A DNA stretch of 64,000 bases from Stichopus chloronotus. Its lineage: Eukaryota; Echinodermata; Holothuroidea; Aspidochirotida; Stichopodidae. A program made the translations under genes and the position numbers. Each line of letters starts with the position of its first letter. The first letter of the stretch is position 1. The notes below the pieces were generated by a model. The model was not told the origin of the DNA. It saw nothing but the letters and a program-made list of their open reading frames with translations, and did not search any database. The stretch lies in the NCBI GenBank assembly GCA_021234535.1, contig CM037846.1:20105814-20169813 (forward strand), in the 5' to 3' direction. Below, piece by piece: positions 34,426 to 46,019 of the stretch.

Positions 34426-35496
34426 ATGGCTACAAGATCAGGCAAGGAATACCGAAGTAAGCCAGTAAGCTTACCTGATGCCGCTAGTAAGGTGACTCCT
34501 GTTCATGAAGTCAGACAAAAGGCCAGCTCCTGCACTGCTAACATAGGGAAGCGTTCAACCCGAGGTTCTGTAAAGAGCAGCAAGTGTTCTACTCACACGT
34601 CAAGGAAGAGTGAGAAGCTCGCGTTGGAACGACAGCTAGCAATGCAGAAAATAGAGCAAGACCAAGGCACTCTTGAAAGTGGCAGAAGAAAGTGAAGAAG
34701 ATGAGTTAGGGGAAGAAGAAAGTACAGCGTCACCCATACAAGCTCTCGGTGACATACCTGTGGATGACCCCAATGACGGTGTGGCCAGATTCTTTAACGA
34801 TATGCCAGAACCTGCTGCTGTGGATGACGACCGATATTCAATAAGGGAATTGGTCAACTCATTCCGACTGCCCCCATCCAGATAGATAAGTTCAAGGGGG
34901 ACCCTCTGAAATATCCGATGTGGGTCAGTACATTCGACAACCTCATCGCAACGAGAGCGGCCACCGTTGCCGAGAAGCTTAATCTCCTAAGCCAACACCT
35001 TGAAGGGGAACCACTCAACATGATAAGAGGCTACCTACTAATGCAAGACGGTACTGCGTATGAGAAGGCAAGGGAGAAATTGCATTACTGGTATGGAGGA
35101 GACGCTGTTATTAGCCGTGCATTTTTAGAAAGGCTAGAAAACTGGCCCAAGATCAGTGGAAAGGACTCCATTGGTCTAAGGAAGCTGTCCAATTTCTTGG
35201 ACGAAATAAGTGCTGCCAAATGCTCTATTCGTGACTTGGGAATCCTAGACTAGCCTCAAGAGAACCACAAGATAATTGCCAAGCTACCTGCATACATAGA
35301 GGGCAAGTGGAGGGCAGTAATTATGAGACACCAAAATGAGGAAGGCCACTTCCCCTCCTTCGAAGTATTTGCCAAATTCATGGTTGAAAGAGCACATGAG
35401 GCTAACATCGCAACATTTCACTGCCATGCAAATACGACAACTATGCACCAGCACCAGAACCCCCTGGTAAGAGGACCTGTGCCACAGTACAGTTGA
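34426..35496 (+). pseudogene. BEL/Pao gag (broken)
   Basis: Structural capsid region of the retrotransposon. It starts at ATG 34426, 44 bp after the 5' LTR. A basic N-terminal part is followed by an acidic stretch (EESEEDELGEEE) in another frame. The DUF1759-type core, with DKFKGDPLKYPMW, LSQHLEGEPLNMI and FLERLENWPKI, is back in the first frame. Breaks: a frame change near 34670-34680, a compensating one at the C-run near 34871-34875, an in-frame TAG at 35251-35253, and a TGA at 35494-35496 just before the pol frame takes over. Conserved residues on both sides of each break show decay of one gag, not separate genes. Confidence 0.92.
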
Positions 35497-35501
35497 AGTC
35501 C

Positions 35502-38500
35502 ATGTCATGTGAATTGTGAGACGGAGAGCACAAATCCATTACATGCAAGAAGTTCCAAGAAGCAGCTGTAGATCAAAGGGTGAAGTGGGTGCAAAAGTGG
35601 GGACTTTGCTTTGGGTGTCTCAAGTCAGGGCATAGATCAAGATCCTGTCAGAATCGTTTGAAATGCAGCAAATGTGAAAAGCGTCATCCCACTGAGCTTC
35701 ACAGAGAAGACCCTACTGCTGCGCCCGTCGCAGAACCAGAAGTAAGTCAACCCAAAGACGTCGTGTCAGCATGTACCAGCGAAGAAGGCTTGTGCACCAT
35801 GGCCATAATTCCAGTGGTCGTTAAGTCATTAAGGAACGGCCGTGCTCTCCATACATATGCTTTCTTGGATCCAGGCTCGAGTATATCCTTTTGTACAGAA
35901 CGGCTTCGACAACGATTGGGTGTCGGTGGGCGAAGAGTGAGAATACCTATTGACACAATAGCACCATTATATGCTTTTGATACCAGCATAATATCCAACT
36001 TAGCGATCAGTAGTTTGGATGGAGATAGGGAAATCAAGCTTCCTGGAGTGTATACAATGGATCGACTCCCAGTCCAGAGAGAACACATACCGACCCAGCA
36101 AGATGTTGATGCCTGGGATCATCTACGGGGCAAAGTTGTCCTGAGACAAATCGATGCAGATATTGGGCTAATGATCGGAAATGCTGCTGCAGATGCGTAT
36201 GCACCCCTTGAGACAGTCACAGGCCCCCCTGGTTCGCCGTTCACCATTCGGTCTATTCTTGGTTGGATTCCATGGAGTGTTGTGAGACCAGGTTTATCAA
36301 CAAACACTCCTGTCGTAAACAGAGTTGAAGTGAAGGCAGCCCAGCACCATTACCATTTAACTCAACTAATCCAACAAGCAACAAAGATAGACTTTCCGGA
36401 AAATAGAGGAACAGAAAGCCTTGGGTTGTCAATCGCAGACAAGAAGTTTCTCAAGATTGTTGATGAGGGCACGAAGTTGGTTGACGGCCGCTATGAAATT
36501 CCCCTGCCAAAGGTAGATCCAACGTCCATTCTATCTGATAACAGGGCACAGGCGATGAGAAGATTCGAATCTCTGGAAATACGATCTCAACGAGACCCAG
36601 ACCAAAGGGTGAAGTACGTCGAAGTCATGAAGCAAATGCTTCACTGGGGTTACATGGAACCGGCTGACGAGATTACACCAATCAGAGAGTGGTACCTCCC
36701 TCACCACCCTGTCTTCAGTAATAAAAAACCAGGCAAGATTAGAGTCGTCTTTGACTGCGCTGCTAAACATGCTGGCATCTCTATCAACGATCTGCTTCCA
36801 CAGGGGCCGGACATAACGAACAGCCTGGTGGGTATCCTCCTCAGGTTTAGAGAGGAGAAAGTTGCTGTCATGGCTGACATTGAAGGAATGTTTCTTCAAG
36901 TGGCTGTTCCATCGAAAGACCGAGATGCCCTTCGACTCCTGTGGCGGAGTAGTGAATGGGATGAAGTGAAGGTCTACAGAATGACCCGCCACATCTTTGG
37001 TGCGATCTCATCATCCGCCATTGCAAACAAAGCCCTCCAAAAGACTGGCGAAGACAATGGACATAATTACAATTCGGATGTGCAGAAGGCTATCCGTAAC
37101 TCATTCTACGTAGATGACTGTCTGGCCACTGTTGCAGACACTCCTAGGGCTACAGCGTTAATAAAGGGTCTAACCGAGCTGTGTGCAAAAGGAGGGTTCA
37201 GATTGACAAAATGGATTTCCAATGATAAAGAAGTGCTGGAGGCCATTCCTCATGACGAAAGAGCTCCTGATCTGAAGTCACTTGACCTTAGTCAGCAAGG
37301 TATTCCAGTCAGCCATGCCCTTGGGGTGCAGTGGTCGCCACAAACTGACACTCTGCAGTTCGAAATAACTCCTGTCAAGAGAAGTCCGACAAGGAGAGGG
37401 TTGTTGTCTGTTGTTAGTTCACTTTTCGACCCTCTTGGATATGTATCTCCCTTTGTGCTGCCAGCAAAGATCCTCCTACAAGATATGTGCAGAAGGGGTT
37501 TGGCCTGGGATGAACACATTGATGAGGCGTCCCTACAGATCTGGCAGCGTTGGCTGAGTGAGCTGGATCAGTTGAAGGAGTGGAGTATACAGAGATGCAC
37601 TAAATCCAACTTATCTGCTGAAGTCATCAACAAGCATCTCCACACCTTCTGTGATGCCAGTGACAAGGGCTATGGAATGTGCACTTACCTTCGCCAAGAA
37701 GACAAAGAGGGGAATCTGCAGGTGTCATTAATATTTGCCAGAAGTAGAGTCGCCCCACTGAAGTACACCTCAATTCCCCGCCTTGAGTTAACAGCTGCCA
37801 TGATGGCCGCTCGACTTACCAGTGTGCTATTGTTAGAGCTGGACATTACAGAAGCTTTCCACTAGTCTGACAGCCAGACTGTACTCAGATACCTAAATAA
37901 CGATACTCGAAGATACAAAACATTCGTGGCCAACAGGGTCTCAGTGATCCTTGATCTTACAGGTGCCAATCAGTGGTCCTACGTCAGAACACACGACAAT
38001 CCGGCAGACGAGGCCTCCCGTGGCCAGTGTATTGATGATTTCCTGAAAAATAAGAGATGGGTAGGAGGTCCTGATTTCCTATATCATTCAAGTAGGGAGT
38101 GGTGCAGTCCGAAGGTCACCTTCATCTCGACTGACCTCGAGGATCCTGAGGTAAAGATATGCAACATGGCCATTGAGGCCAAATCCACCGGGTTTGTTGA
38201 TGACTTGATCACCAGATGTTCAAGTCTCACTAAACTCATAAGAGTTGTTGCGACAGTCAGTAAATTCACAAAGAAACTCCGTGGAACGAACAAGGACAAG
38301 ATGGAGGGTCATTTAACGGTTAATGATTTGACAGCAGCCGAACATCTCATCCTCTCTCACGAGCAGATAAAGTATTTCAACACGGAATTGAAAGCCTTGA
38401 CAAGTGGTTCGGCAAAGCAACTTTGCTCGGTTATGAGGAAGAGCACATTGCGTACATTGGATCCCATGTTACGAGACGGTCTCATCGTCGTAGGAGGTAA

Positions 38501-38680
38501 ATTGAGGAGAGCCGATTTACCTGATGAAGCCAAGCATCAGATAATTATACCCAAGACCTCGCCTGTTGCCTACCTTATTGTGCTAGAAGCGCACAAATCC
38601 TCAGGTCACAGGGGCAAATCCGCCATACTCACAAGATTGTGGAAGAAATACTGGGTCGTCGTGCAGGGACTATTATCGGG
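35502..38680 (+). pseudogene. BEL/Pao pol, part 1: zinc knuckle, protease, RT, RNase H, start of integrase
   Basis: This part of the polyprotein supplies RNA binding, cleavage and DNA synthesis. From 35580, the frame is open for 761 codons. It shows a CFGCLKSGHRSRSC zinc knuckle (residues 10-23) and CSKC...H, and a protease motif LDPGSS with catalytic Asp at ~97. The Pao-type RT follows, with its YVDD active site at 510-513, and then RNase H (HTFCDASDKGYG, Asp ~691). An in-frame TGA at 35517-35519 sits where the family has the second Cys of the first knuckle. A TAG at 37863-37865 follows ...ITEAFH and precedes SDSQTVLRYLN, where a Trp is usual. After that the frame stays open through NPADEASRG and the integrase H2C2 start (HKSSGHRGK). 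The frame then shifts near 38660-38680. Confidence 0.96.
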
Positions 38681-39721
38681 AGCATCGCCAGCCGATGTGC
38701 AACTTGTAGGAAGTATCGTGCGAAACGAGGGGAACAACAAATGGCTTCTCTACCAGTTGAAAGAGTCATCGGCGATAAACCACCTTTTGACAACACCGGC
38801 ATGGACATGTTTGGTCCCTTCGAGATTAAAAGAGGGAGGACTGTGATGAAGAGATATGGCCTCATATTTACCTGTCTGGCTACAAGGGCCATACACCTGG
38901 AGGTCCTTCACTCAGCTGATGCCAACAGCTGCTTAAGTGCCTTGAGGAGGTTCCTATGCAGAAGGGGATCTGTAACTACCATTCGAAGTGACAATGGCAC
39001 TAATTTTGTAGGTGCGGACCGTACGTTGAAAGAGGCAATGAAGGCTTGGAACGACTCCAACCTTCCCACTTGGTTGGCACAACGAGGCATCACCTGGGAG
39101 TTTAACCCATCTGCAGCCTCCCATTTTGGTGGAGTTTGGGAGGCCATGATAAGAATCGTGAGAAAGGTTATGAATGGTGTCATGAAGGAACAGACCATTC
39201 GACTTGACGATGAAGGTCTCGCCACGCTCATGTGTGAGATAGAAAATATAGTTAACGAGAGACCCCTGACAACAGTCACCATGGATCCGAAGGACACTGA
39301 ACCACTGACGCCGAACATGATCCTGACGATGAGGAGCCGGACGATGTTGCCACTAGGTGTCTTCGATAAGAAAGATGTTTATGTTCGACGACGTTGGCGC
39401 CAGGCCCAATACCTAGTCGACCTATTTTGGTCCAGATGGCGACGTGAATATCTCCCGTTATTACGAAAGATACAAAAGTGGCTCTTTCCTAAGAGGAACA
39501 TCCAGGAAGGAGACATCGTTGTGGTCGTAGACGAATCCCTCCCACGGAATGTCTGGATGATGGGACGTGTCCTGGAGACCAAGGTGGACAGCAAGGGCCA
39601 CGTGAGATCCTGTTCCATCAAGACTCGCCACTCGACACTGGAAAGGCCGATCCATAAGCTGTGTTTGATGCTGAAAGGCGATGGGTCCGACGTTCTGTCC
39701 TGTAAACCTGAAGGGAACTAA
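38639..39721 (+). pseudogene. BEL/Pao pol, part 2: integrase core and DUF5641 tail
   Basis: The integrase inserts the cDNA into the host genome. In this frame CATCRKY completes the H2C2 zinc motif that began in the previous frame. The DDE core is intact: Asp in GMDMFGPF (~residue 56), Asp in IRSDNGTNF (~118) and Glu in GGVWEAMIR (~168). The C-terminal DUF5641-like segment, WRQAQYLVDLFWSRWRREYL...GDIVVVVDE...W.MGRV, marks BEL/Pao integrases. The frame ends at TAA 39719-39721. The in-frame ATG at 38639 is not a true start: the product was part of a polyprotein, and one frameshift separates it from part 1. Confidence 0.95.
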
Positions 39722-39880
39722 TTTGACTGTTTCCATTTAGTAGTTCTTTTTTTGTGAACTTAACTTTGCTGCTGAGTTCTTGTTGTTAGCTAACAGGTTG
39801 TTTTCCTTCTTTTGCTTTATTTGGCCTATACTTTGAGCTTTTAGAGACTGTTTAGCATAGTTGGGTAATTGACACGGCAA

Positions 39881-39894
39881 TTAAGGGGCCGGGG
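39881..39894 (+). promoter_or_regulatory. Polypurine tract of BEL/Pao element
   Basis: TTAAGGGGCCGGGG directly precedes the 3' LTR start at 39895. A purine-rich tract in this position primes plus-strand DNA synthesis in LTR elements. It is interrupted by two C residues, so it is imperfect. Confidence 0.7.
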
Positions 39895-40648
39895 TGTTTT
39901 GGTGTTGATTTAGCCAATTGATGGCGCCAATCATTTTTAGAAGGGTTAAAAAAAAAAGAATATGGCGTCGCCCATTGCGACTACATTCGTAATTTAGTCC
40001 AAAGTTTTCGATCGAGTTATTGCTGTTGCGGTTCATGTAGAAAGGCCACAAAACTTTGGTGAGTACAATAGCCCCTCGTAGCGATTCGTCTTTACTGTGA
40101 TCTTGTTTAGCCTAGGATAAACTGACGAATCTTGGGGTTCCGTGTGCAGTGGTTTTTGCATTTTTTAGCCTAACGCTTACTGGGTCCCACCGATGTGTAC
40201 TGCCTTTCGTATAGGCCCTTACGTAATCGTACTACGTGGGTTTGATGCCTTACGGGTTTGGAACATCATGTTCTAATGTTCTAATTGCATCACCATGTGA
40301 CAGTTGTCTGAATTATAACTAGTGCTTTACTGTTCTGAGTACTCTGGTCTGTGGATTGTTTATTTAGTGATTCCACCAATTTCTTTGCTGGGTGTCGCAT
40401 ACGTGGGCCTACGAGCTAAATTTTCCTTTGGCGATGCCTTATCTGTTCTATCTCTCTAGTACAGGAACTTGGTTTCTTGCTACCTATGTAACCTTGCCCG
40501 TCATTTCACTCCTTATTCCGTTTGTTTCCTTTTGTCTAGTGAATCAACAACAATACATACGACACACAGACCAAGCCAATACGGTGTTTGTCTTGATTCC
40601 TCTGGTGGCGTGCTTTAAGTTTTAGAAAAACGAATACCGCATACAACA
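39895..40648 (+). repeat. 3' LTR of BEL/Pao element
   Basis: 754 bp, nearly identical to 33628-34381. It is followed by CCATA (40649-40653), which matches the word before the 5' LTR. Confidence 0.96.
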
Positions 40649-40653
40649 CCATA

Positions 40654-42030
40654 CGTGTTATGTAAATGTACAAAATTGATTACAAGATCATTCTCGACTT
40701 TGGTGGAAGTCATTTAGTTCAACAGGGGTCAAATTGTGGAAATGATGTAAAAACTTAGACAAGTCTTCTATTTAGAATGTAGGTGTATCTTATTGAGTAT
40801 ACAAGAATTCCATTCTCTTTGGTGAAGGTCAAAGGTCATTTGAGGTCAACAGGTTCACATTATGAAATTATTGTAAAGAAAGGCAGCATGTACCATCTTA
40901 TATTTGATCTGAAGCGTAGGTGGCCTTTGACATATACTATGCTGTAATGTAAGATTCAGAGGAAAATGCTCAGAATCAGATCATCGAAGCCACAATGCAT
41001 TTGTGGATTCTGTTTGGTTTTGATTCCTTGGCCAAGGCTCAATGAATCTATGCGATGGTTATGTCGTGAGCGTGCGGATGTGTGCGAGTGTGTGTGTGTG
41101 TGTGTGTGTATGAAACTCTTTGCTTGTAAACACGATATCTCAAGAAGGGCAATGATTTTGGTCCAGGTCAAAGGTCAAACTGTAAAAACCTTTTAAGCAT
41201 GATATCTGCAGAAGGGTAACTGTGACTGATGTAATATTTGGTGTGTGGGTTGGTTATATTGAGAAGCTAATCCTTTTTGTTTTGGTGGAGGTCAAAAGTT
41301 GTTTGAGGTCACCAGAGGTCAAACTGCGAGAACCTTGTAAACACAATATCTTCAGAAGGGTAACCATGACTGATGTAATACTTAGTGTGTGCGTTGGTAA
41401 TAATGAGCAGAAGATCCATATTGTTTTGGTCGGGGTCAAAGGTCATTTGAGGTCACCAGAGGTAATCTGTAAACAACTTGTAAACACAATATCTCCAGAA
41501 GGGTAACTGTGACTGGTGTCATACTTGGTGTATGGGTTGGTGATAATGAGCAGAAGATGCCTATTGTTTTTGGTCGAGGTTAAAGGCATCTGAGTTCACC
41601 AGAGGTCAAACTGTAAAAATGTGTAAACACAATATCTCCAGGAATCTAACCTTGACTGATGTCATACTTGATGTGTGGATTGAATATACTGAGTATAAGA
41701 CCTTTGTTTTTGGTGGAGGTGCAAGGTTGTTTTAGGTCACAAGAGGTCCTACTGTGAAAACCTTGCAAACACATTATTTCCCGAAAGGTGATGTTGACTG
41801 ATGTCACACTTGATATGTGGGTTGGCCACACTGGGTAGGTGATCTCTGTTGCTTTTGGTGGAAGTAAAATGTCATTTGAGGTCACCAAAAAAAAAAAGGA
41901 TCATTTTGGGTTAAAAGCTTATGAATGTGATGTTTCAAGAACAATAAGTGTAGTTGATATCATACTTGTCATGTGGGTAATTCATGTTTGTTATAATATA
42001 ACCAAGGAATCGCAAAACTTTTTGGTTTTC
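40654..42030 (+). repeat. AGGTCA tandem repeat, right part of split array
   Basis: About nine diverged ~140-bp units continue the array at 33.0-33.6 kb. AGGTCAAAGGTCATTTGAGG occurs near 40827 and GGGTCAAAGGTCATTTGAGG near 41434, with CTTGTAAACACAATATCTCC between units. Near 40960-41060 a different phrase (CATCGAAGCCACAATGCATT) interrupts, which also occurs at 18.04 kb and 25.66 kb. Short frames through the region are spurious. Confidence 0.88.
41088..41109. repeat. (GT)n microsatellite
   Basis: Eleven uninterrupted GT dinucleotides inside the tandem array. Confidence 0.95.
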
Positions 42031-42039
42031 TGGTTATAA

Positions 42040-43100
42040 ATGTTATAGCACAGCCCCTGTAACCCACAATCGAAGGGTATCACGTCCACCAGGGAGCTGC
42101 CACTTGGACAAGTGCAGCTCCATGTTCCAATGATGATACAAACAGTATGAATGAAACGTTCATTTTGTTAACCTTACCATTTAGTCCCGCAGGAGTGAAT
42201 CAATGCTTATGTACACCAAATTGTCTGAGTGTATTGAATGGATATCGAAGGCGATAATCGTATCATATGTCAATTGATCTGTTGATACATAACTTCAGAC
42301 AATATCTTCTTGGCATTATGGAAGCAGTTAAATCTTCAAGCGATGTAGTTATACAAAATGTTGAAGAGAAGCTCTTCAATATAACAACAGTTGTATTAAC
42401 TTCATGATACTGAGAGAAAAATGATTGCTCCAGGAATGTTGTTTTTTACCATCATAGTACAATGTGTAGAAACCCAACATTGAAAAGCGGGGAGGGGAAG
42501 GCAGATGAGAGAGGGGGAAGTGGGTGCACGGGCACCACAAACTTTCAAAAAATCACCAATTATGCCTTAAATTAATATTGTCTCACAGGCATATCACCGT
42601 TGCTCTTCTTATTACTGTTTGATATAGATACTCGTACACCAAATAAAGATCAATGTCTTCGTGTGAATCCTTCAGATAGTAGACCTTCTTCCGTAATGCC
42701 CGAATTAAGTGCAACCCCTGCCCCCCCCCCCGTTGGTGACAGGGGGAACCGTGAGAGACAACATAAGTGTAAAAAAGAAAACAAAGAAATTGTCACGTCT
42801 GTCACATCTGTCACGTCAACTGTAGTAAAAGAAAAAACCAAATTGTCATTTAGAACGTCATTTTGTAAGACGGCGGATGAAAGGAGAGGAAAAGAGAAAT
42901 GTCAGTTTTGTTCTTCCATGTTTAAATTACCATTGCAATAAAATTGAGACAGCTTGACATAGCGACCTTAGCCAGTGGAAATGGACTTTAATTTGCTTCA
43001 ATTTGATGCGGTGTTATTTCAGTTAATGAAGGTGGGGGAGGACGAAAGAAAAACAGGTTAAATGTGCGTTTTATGCATTAAGTAGCTATGTGTAAATGTG
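42040..43100 (+). repeat. ~1-kb dispersed repeat, inverted partner of 3.29-4.36 kb
   Basis: Begins at GTTATAGCACAGCCC and CCCACAATCGAAGG and runs to GTAGCTATGTGTAAATG. Landmarks match 4360-3290 in reverse complement order, including CACTTGGACAAGTGCAGCTC and GGGGAGGGGAAGGCAGATGAG. The 113-residue frame at 42600 is unsupported because the other copy does not keep it. Confidence 0.75.
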
Positions 43101-43129
43101 TGTACGTCATTGTGATCATTTCAAAGTTC

Positions 43130-43690
43130 AAGCAGAGAGCGCCACCATCAGTTGGTGCGGAGAGTACAAGAAAATCCTCAGATATCCGAAACGGCACTTC
43201 TCGGGTGTTCGAAGCTGCATGTGCCTAAACTAGAAATAGAGATCTCATGTCTGCAATTCATGAGGACAAAAAATAAATCTTAAAACCAAATATGAGATTG
43301 GTTGAAATGAAACAAGAATCACCACGAATTATGCATTCTCTTTCATCTTCTTTTGGAGTACTTGGTCCTGGGGAGAGGACTGAAGATACATTTAGCTCCC
43401 CTCTTTTCATTGGGAAAAGGATTTAAGATTTTTCACTAGCTGGAAAATGACATTAATAATTGGGCATCAACGAGTGTGATACAGAAATACCGTACGTCTA
43501 ACTTGCAGGGGCACACGCAAAATTTTTTGACTACTGGTGGACCAAAAATTGTGGTAGGATTATCTAAGAGTAAAAACCACCGTCGGTTGGCGTGAAGCGT
43601 GCCAGAAAGTTAAAGAAAAAGAACTCTCTAGTTTGCTGGAAATAGCATTTTCCAGGCTCAGCATGTAAGCGCCAGTCAGCGTTGATGTCT
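43130..43690 (+). repeat. Dispersed repeat, direct partner of 31.56-32.15 kb
   Basis: Shares GCGGAGAGTACAAGAAAAT, CGGGTGTTCGAAGCTGCAT, GATCTCATGTCTGCAATT, AATTATGCATTCTCTTTC and CATCAACGAGTGTGATACAG in order with the earlier copy. Confidence 0.6.
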
Positions 43691-43779
43691 TATTTCTAAA
43701 TACTTTCCTACACTGCTACATGACAAAGTGTCCTCGCAGGTTAGTGTTTAGCACTTCCGAGGGTAAAGTGTGGACCCCG

Positions 43780-44258
43780 GTTACATTTCTATGTTCGGAC
43801 ATCTGTATGTTTCGACAAATCGGCACAAAAGTACATTTTTTGTCGGGACATAGAGACGTCGGAATATAGAGACTTCATTTACGTATTTATATTTCGACAT
43901 CTCTATATACCGACAACTCTATATACCGACAGCTTTATATACCGACTTCTCTATGTTCCGACATCTCTATGCTTCGACAAATGATTTACTTTGGCGCCGA
44001 TAAGAAGTGTACTTCGTCGCCAAATGTACATTAGGGCTTTGGCGCCGATGAAGAGTGTACTTTGGCATCATCCCCAAAATGTATTATGGCGCCAATACAC
44101 ATTTTTGTCGGCGCCAAAGTACTTTTCCGGTGCCCAAGTACATTATTTGAATTCCACCTAAGTGGAATACAATTTTACTTAAGTGGAATTGAATTTACTT
44201 AAGTGGAATGTATTACACTTAAGTGGAAATAGGGGTAAATGTTAAAATGGCTTGCCAT
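43780..44258. repeat. Composite phrase array: CGACATCTCTATATAC, GGCGCC and ACTTAAGTGGAAT blocks
   Basis: Three consecutive blocks. Block 1 (to ~43980) has a 16-bp phrase CGACATCTCTATATAC in tandem, preceded by the same phrase inverted (GTCGGAATATAGAG). Block 2 (~43990-44135) repeats TTTGGCGCCGAT with GTACA.TT words. Block 3 (~44148-44225) repeats ATTCCACTTAAGTGGAAT-like palindromes. The right edge is ATGGCTTGCCAT (44247-44258), the same word as the border of the array at 29.7-30.45 kb. Confidence 0.75.
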
Positions 44259-44259
44259 G

Positions 44260-46015
44260 CGGCCTACAGATACGGGGAATGAAATAATAGAAAACAGGTA
44301 GAGCGTGAGGAAATGCGGGAAGCTGTATGTCGGTAGATGGGCGATTAGAGAAATTACATAGTAGAGAAGAGTTGATGAAGTGAAAGATGAAACTGTATAA
44401 ATAAAATAGCCTATTTAAATAGCCGAATTAAATAGCGAATTAAATAGCCGATTAGCCCTTTGCAAGGGCTAGGTTTAGTGTCGACAATGACATCCCTGAG
44501 CATTTTTATCAATAGCTCAAAACTGTGTAGTGCAATTAAATCATAGCCTATCGTGTACTGTTTACGAAGGAAACTGTGCTAGATAAATGGTAAAAACGCA
44601 TTTGTAATTGGTGAAAAGCTGAAAAGGGCGCCGGTGTGACAGGTGATCTACGGACAATATTCACGAAGATTTGTTTGTAGGACGTTCATGACTGGTGAAA
44701 TTGTGTCCTGTGAACAGTATCTCCTGTCCGGCCAGACACTTTAAAACGGGAAAATTTGTCGGTATCCAGTAACTTTGTCAGAGGGCACTTACCGTGAAAG
44801 ACATAGTGATAAAAATACCAGCACAGCAACGTGTCTCTGGGTTTCTAGCTGAGTCTCTAATGATGTAGGTCAGACATAACTTATGGAAAAAAGTTATGCC
44901 TGGCATACATTACGGCAGAATACCAGATATGAACTTTTAACACTCGGTGAGGGGATATGAATGAGACATAAACAAGTAACTTCAGTGACTAAGGGAATAT
45001 CCATCCCTCCCCATGGGTCCTGTGACGATGCTGGCCCACTGGCAGTCATAACAATAAAGACCGTTCTCCATGCACAATACAGGACTATGTTGTTTACGCT
45101 TCATGGGTGGACATGCCTGAATGTGGATTCAACAATGTCACGGTTACCTTCACATTGAAGAACCTACTGCCTTGCATGATACTAATTGCACGTTATGACA
45201 ACTACAGAGCATTATCAAGAAAACACAGATTGCTTAGCAACAACTGCAGGACGGTATGAAATGACACAAGTGCCATCATTTCAGCTGGTGCAATCTATCA
45301 CAAATGTTTGATTACCCATGACTTAACTAATCTTAATTGTAAGCATAACTGATTATCATGCTGTTTCTAAACACATCCCACCTATCATGAAGTAGTCACA
45401 ATGTGAACATAGGAATGAAATGTACTGGAATCATAAATGATAGCCTGAATGCAGTCCAGAGCTCATTTTTCTCATTTTAACAATCTCTCTAGGTGAATCT
45501 ACCATCTTACCACTTGAAGGTTGCCAGTCAACCACTTTTGCATAGGCTAACCTATTACGTCTAGATATCTATTACTTAGTCTTTATTTACATGTCATTTG
45601 ACACTTGATTCTTCGGTTTTTCTTGCACAGGTGTTTTGAGAGCATAGAAAAACACATTTGTATCATCATGCCCCCTTAACGTCCATTGCAAAACTTGATG
45701 TCAAGTAAAAATAAGACTTTTTTTTCTCGGTAAACCTCTTTTCACTTCTTTTAGTTAACTAATGAGCTAAAGAGATGGCACTCTGCTATCCTGACATTCA
45801 AAGGTTAGACGATAAATTTTCCCTATATGGGACTCTGTTTAACTATGGAGCTAGTACTGGAAGCTATTTAGGAGCTTAACGTGTTCCCTCCACTACCAAT
45901 CCACCAATTTAGTATGTTTTGATTACTTTCTTGTATAGCTTTTAATTTTTTTCATTGTTAGGGGTTTGGAAGGGGTGGGGGGGGGGTGGTGGAGGGAGAG
46001 AGGGAGAAAATGAAA
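44260..46015. other. Non-coding stretch, nothing recognised
   Basis: Only short frames without domains. A poly-G rich tract lies near 45975-45990. Confidence 0.4.
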
Positions 46016-46019
46016 TAAA

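Larger units (their letters stand above)
33628..40648 (+). mobile_element. Full-length BEL/Pao LTR retrotransposon
   Basis: A 7,021-bp element with two 754-bp LTRs (TGTTTTGG...CATACAACA), CCATA target duplications and a G-rich polypurine tract before the 3' LTR. The gag-pol order is gag, zinc knuckle, aspartic protease, reverse transcriptase, RNase H and integrase, which is the BEL/Pao order with no separate env. The LTRs differ by about ten substitutions and two single-base indels by eye (~1.3%), so insertion is relatively recent. Yet gag-pol has several stops and frameshifts, so this copy cannot encode an intact polyprotein. No TGG-type primer-binding site directly follows the 5' LTR. Confidence 0.97.

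Noticed and set aside
42600..42941. 113-residue frame with proline and VTSVTS repeats
   Set aside because: It falls in the 1-kb dispersed repeat, its inverted partner at 3.3-4.4 kb lacks the frame, and the proline run is a poly-C tract.
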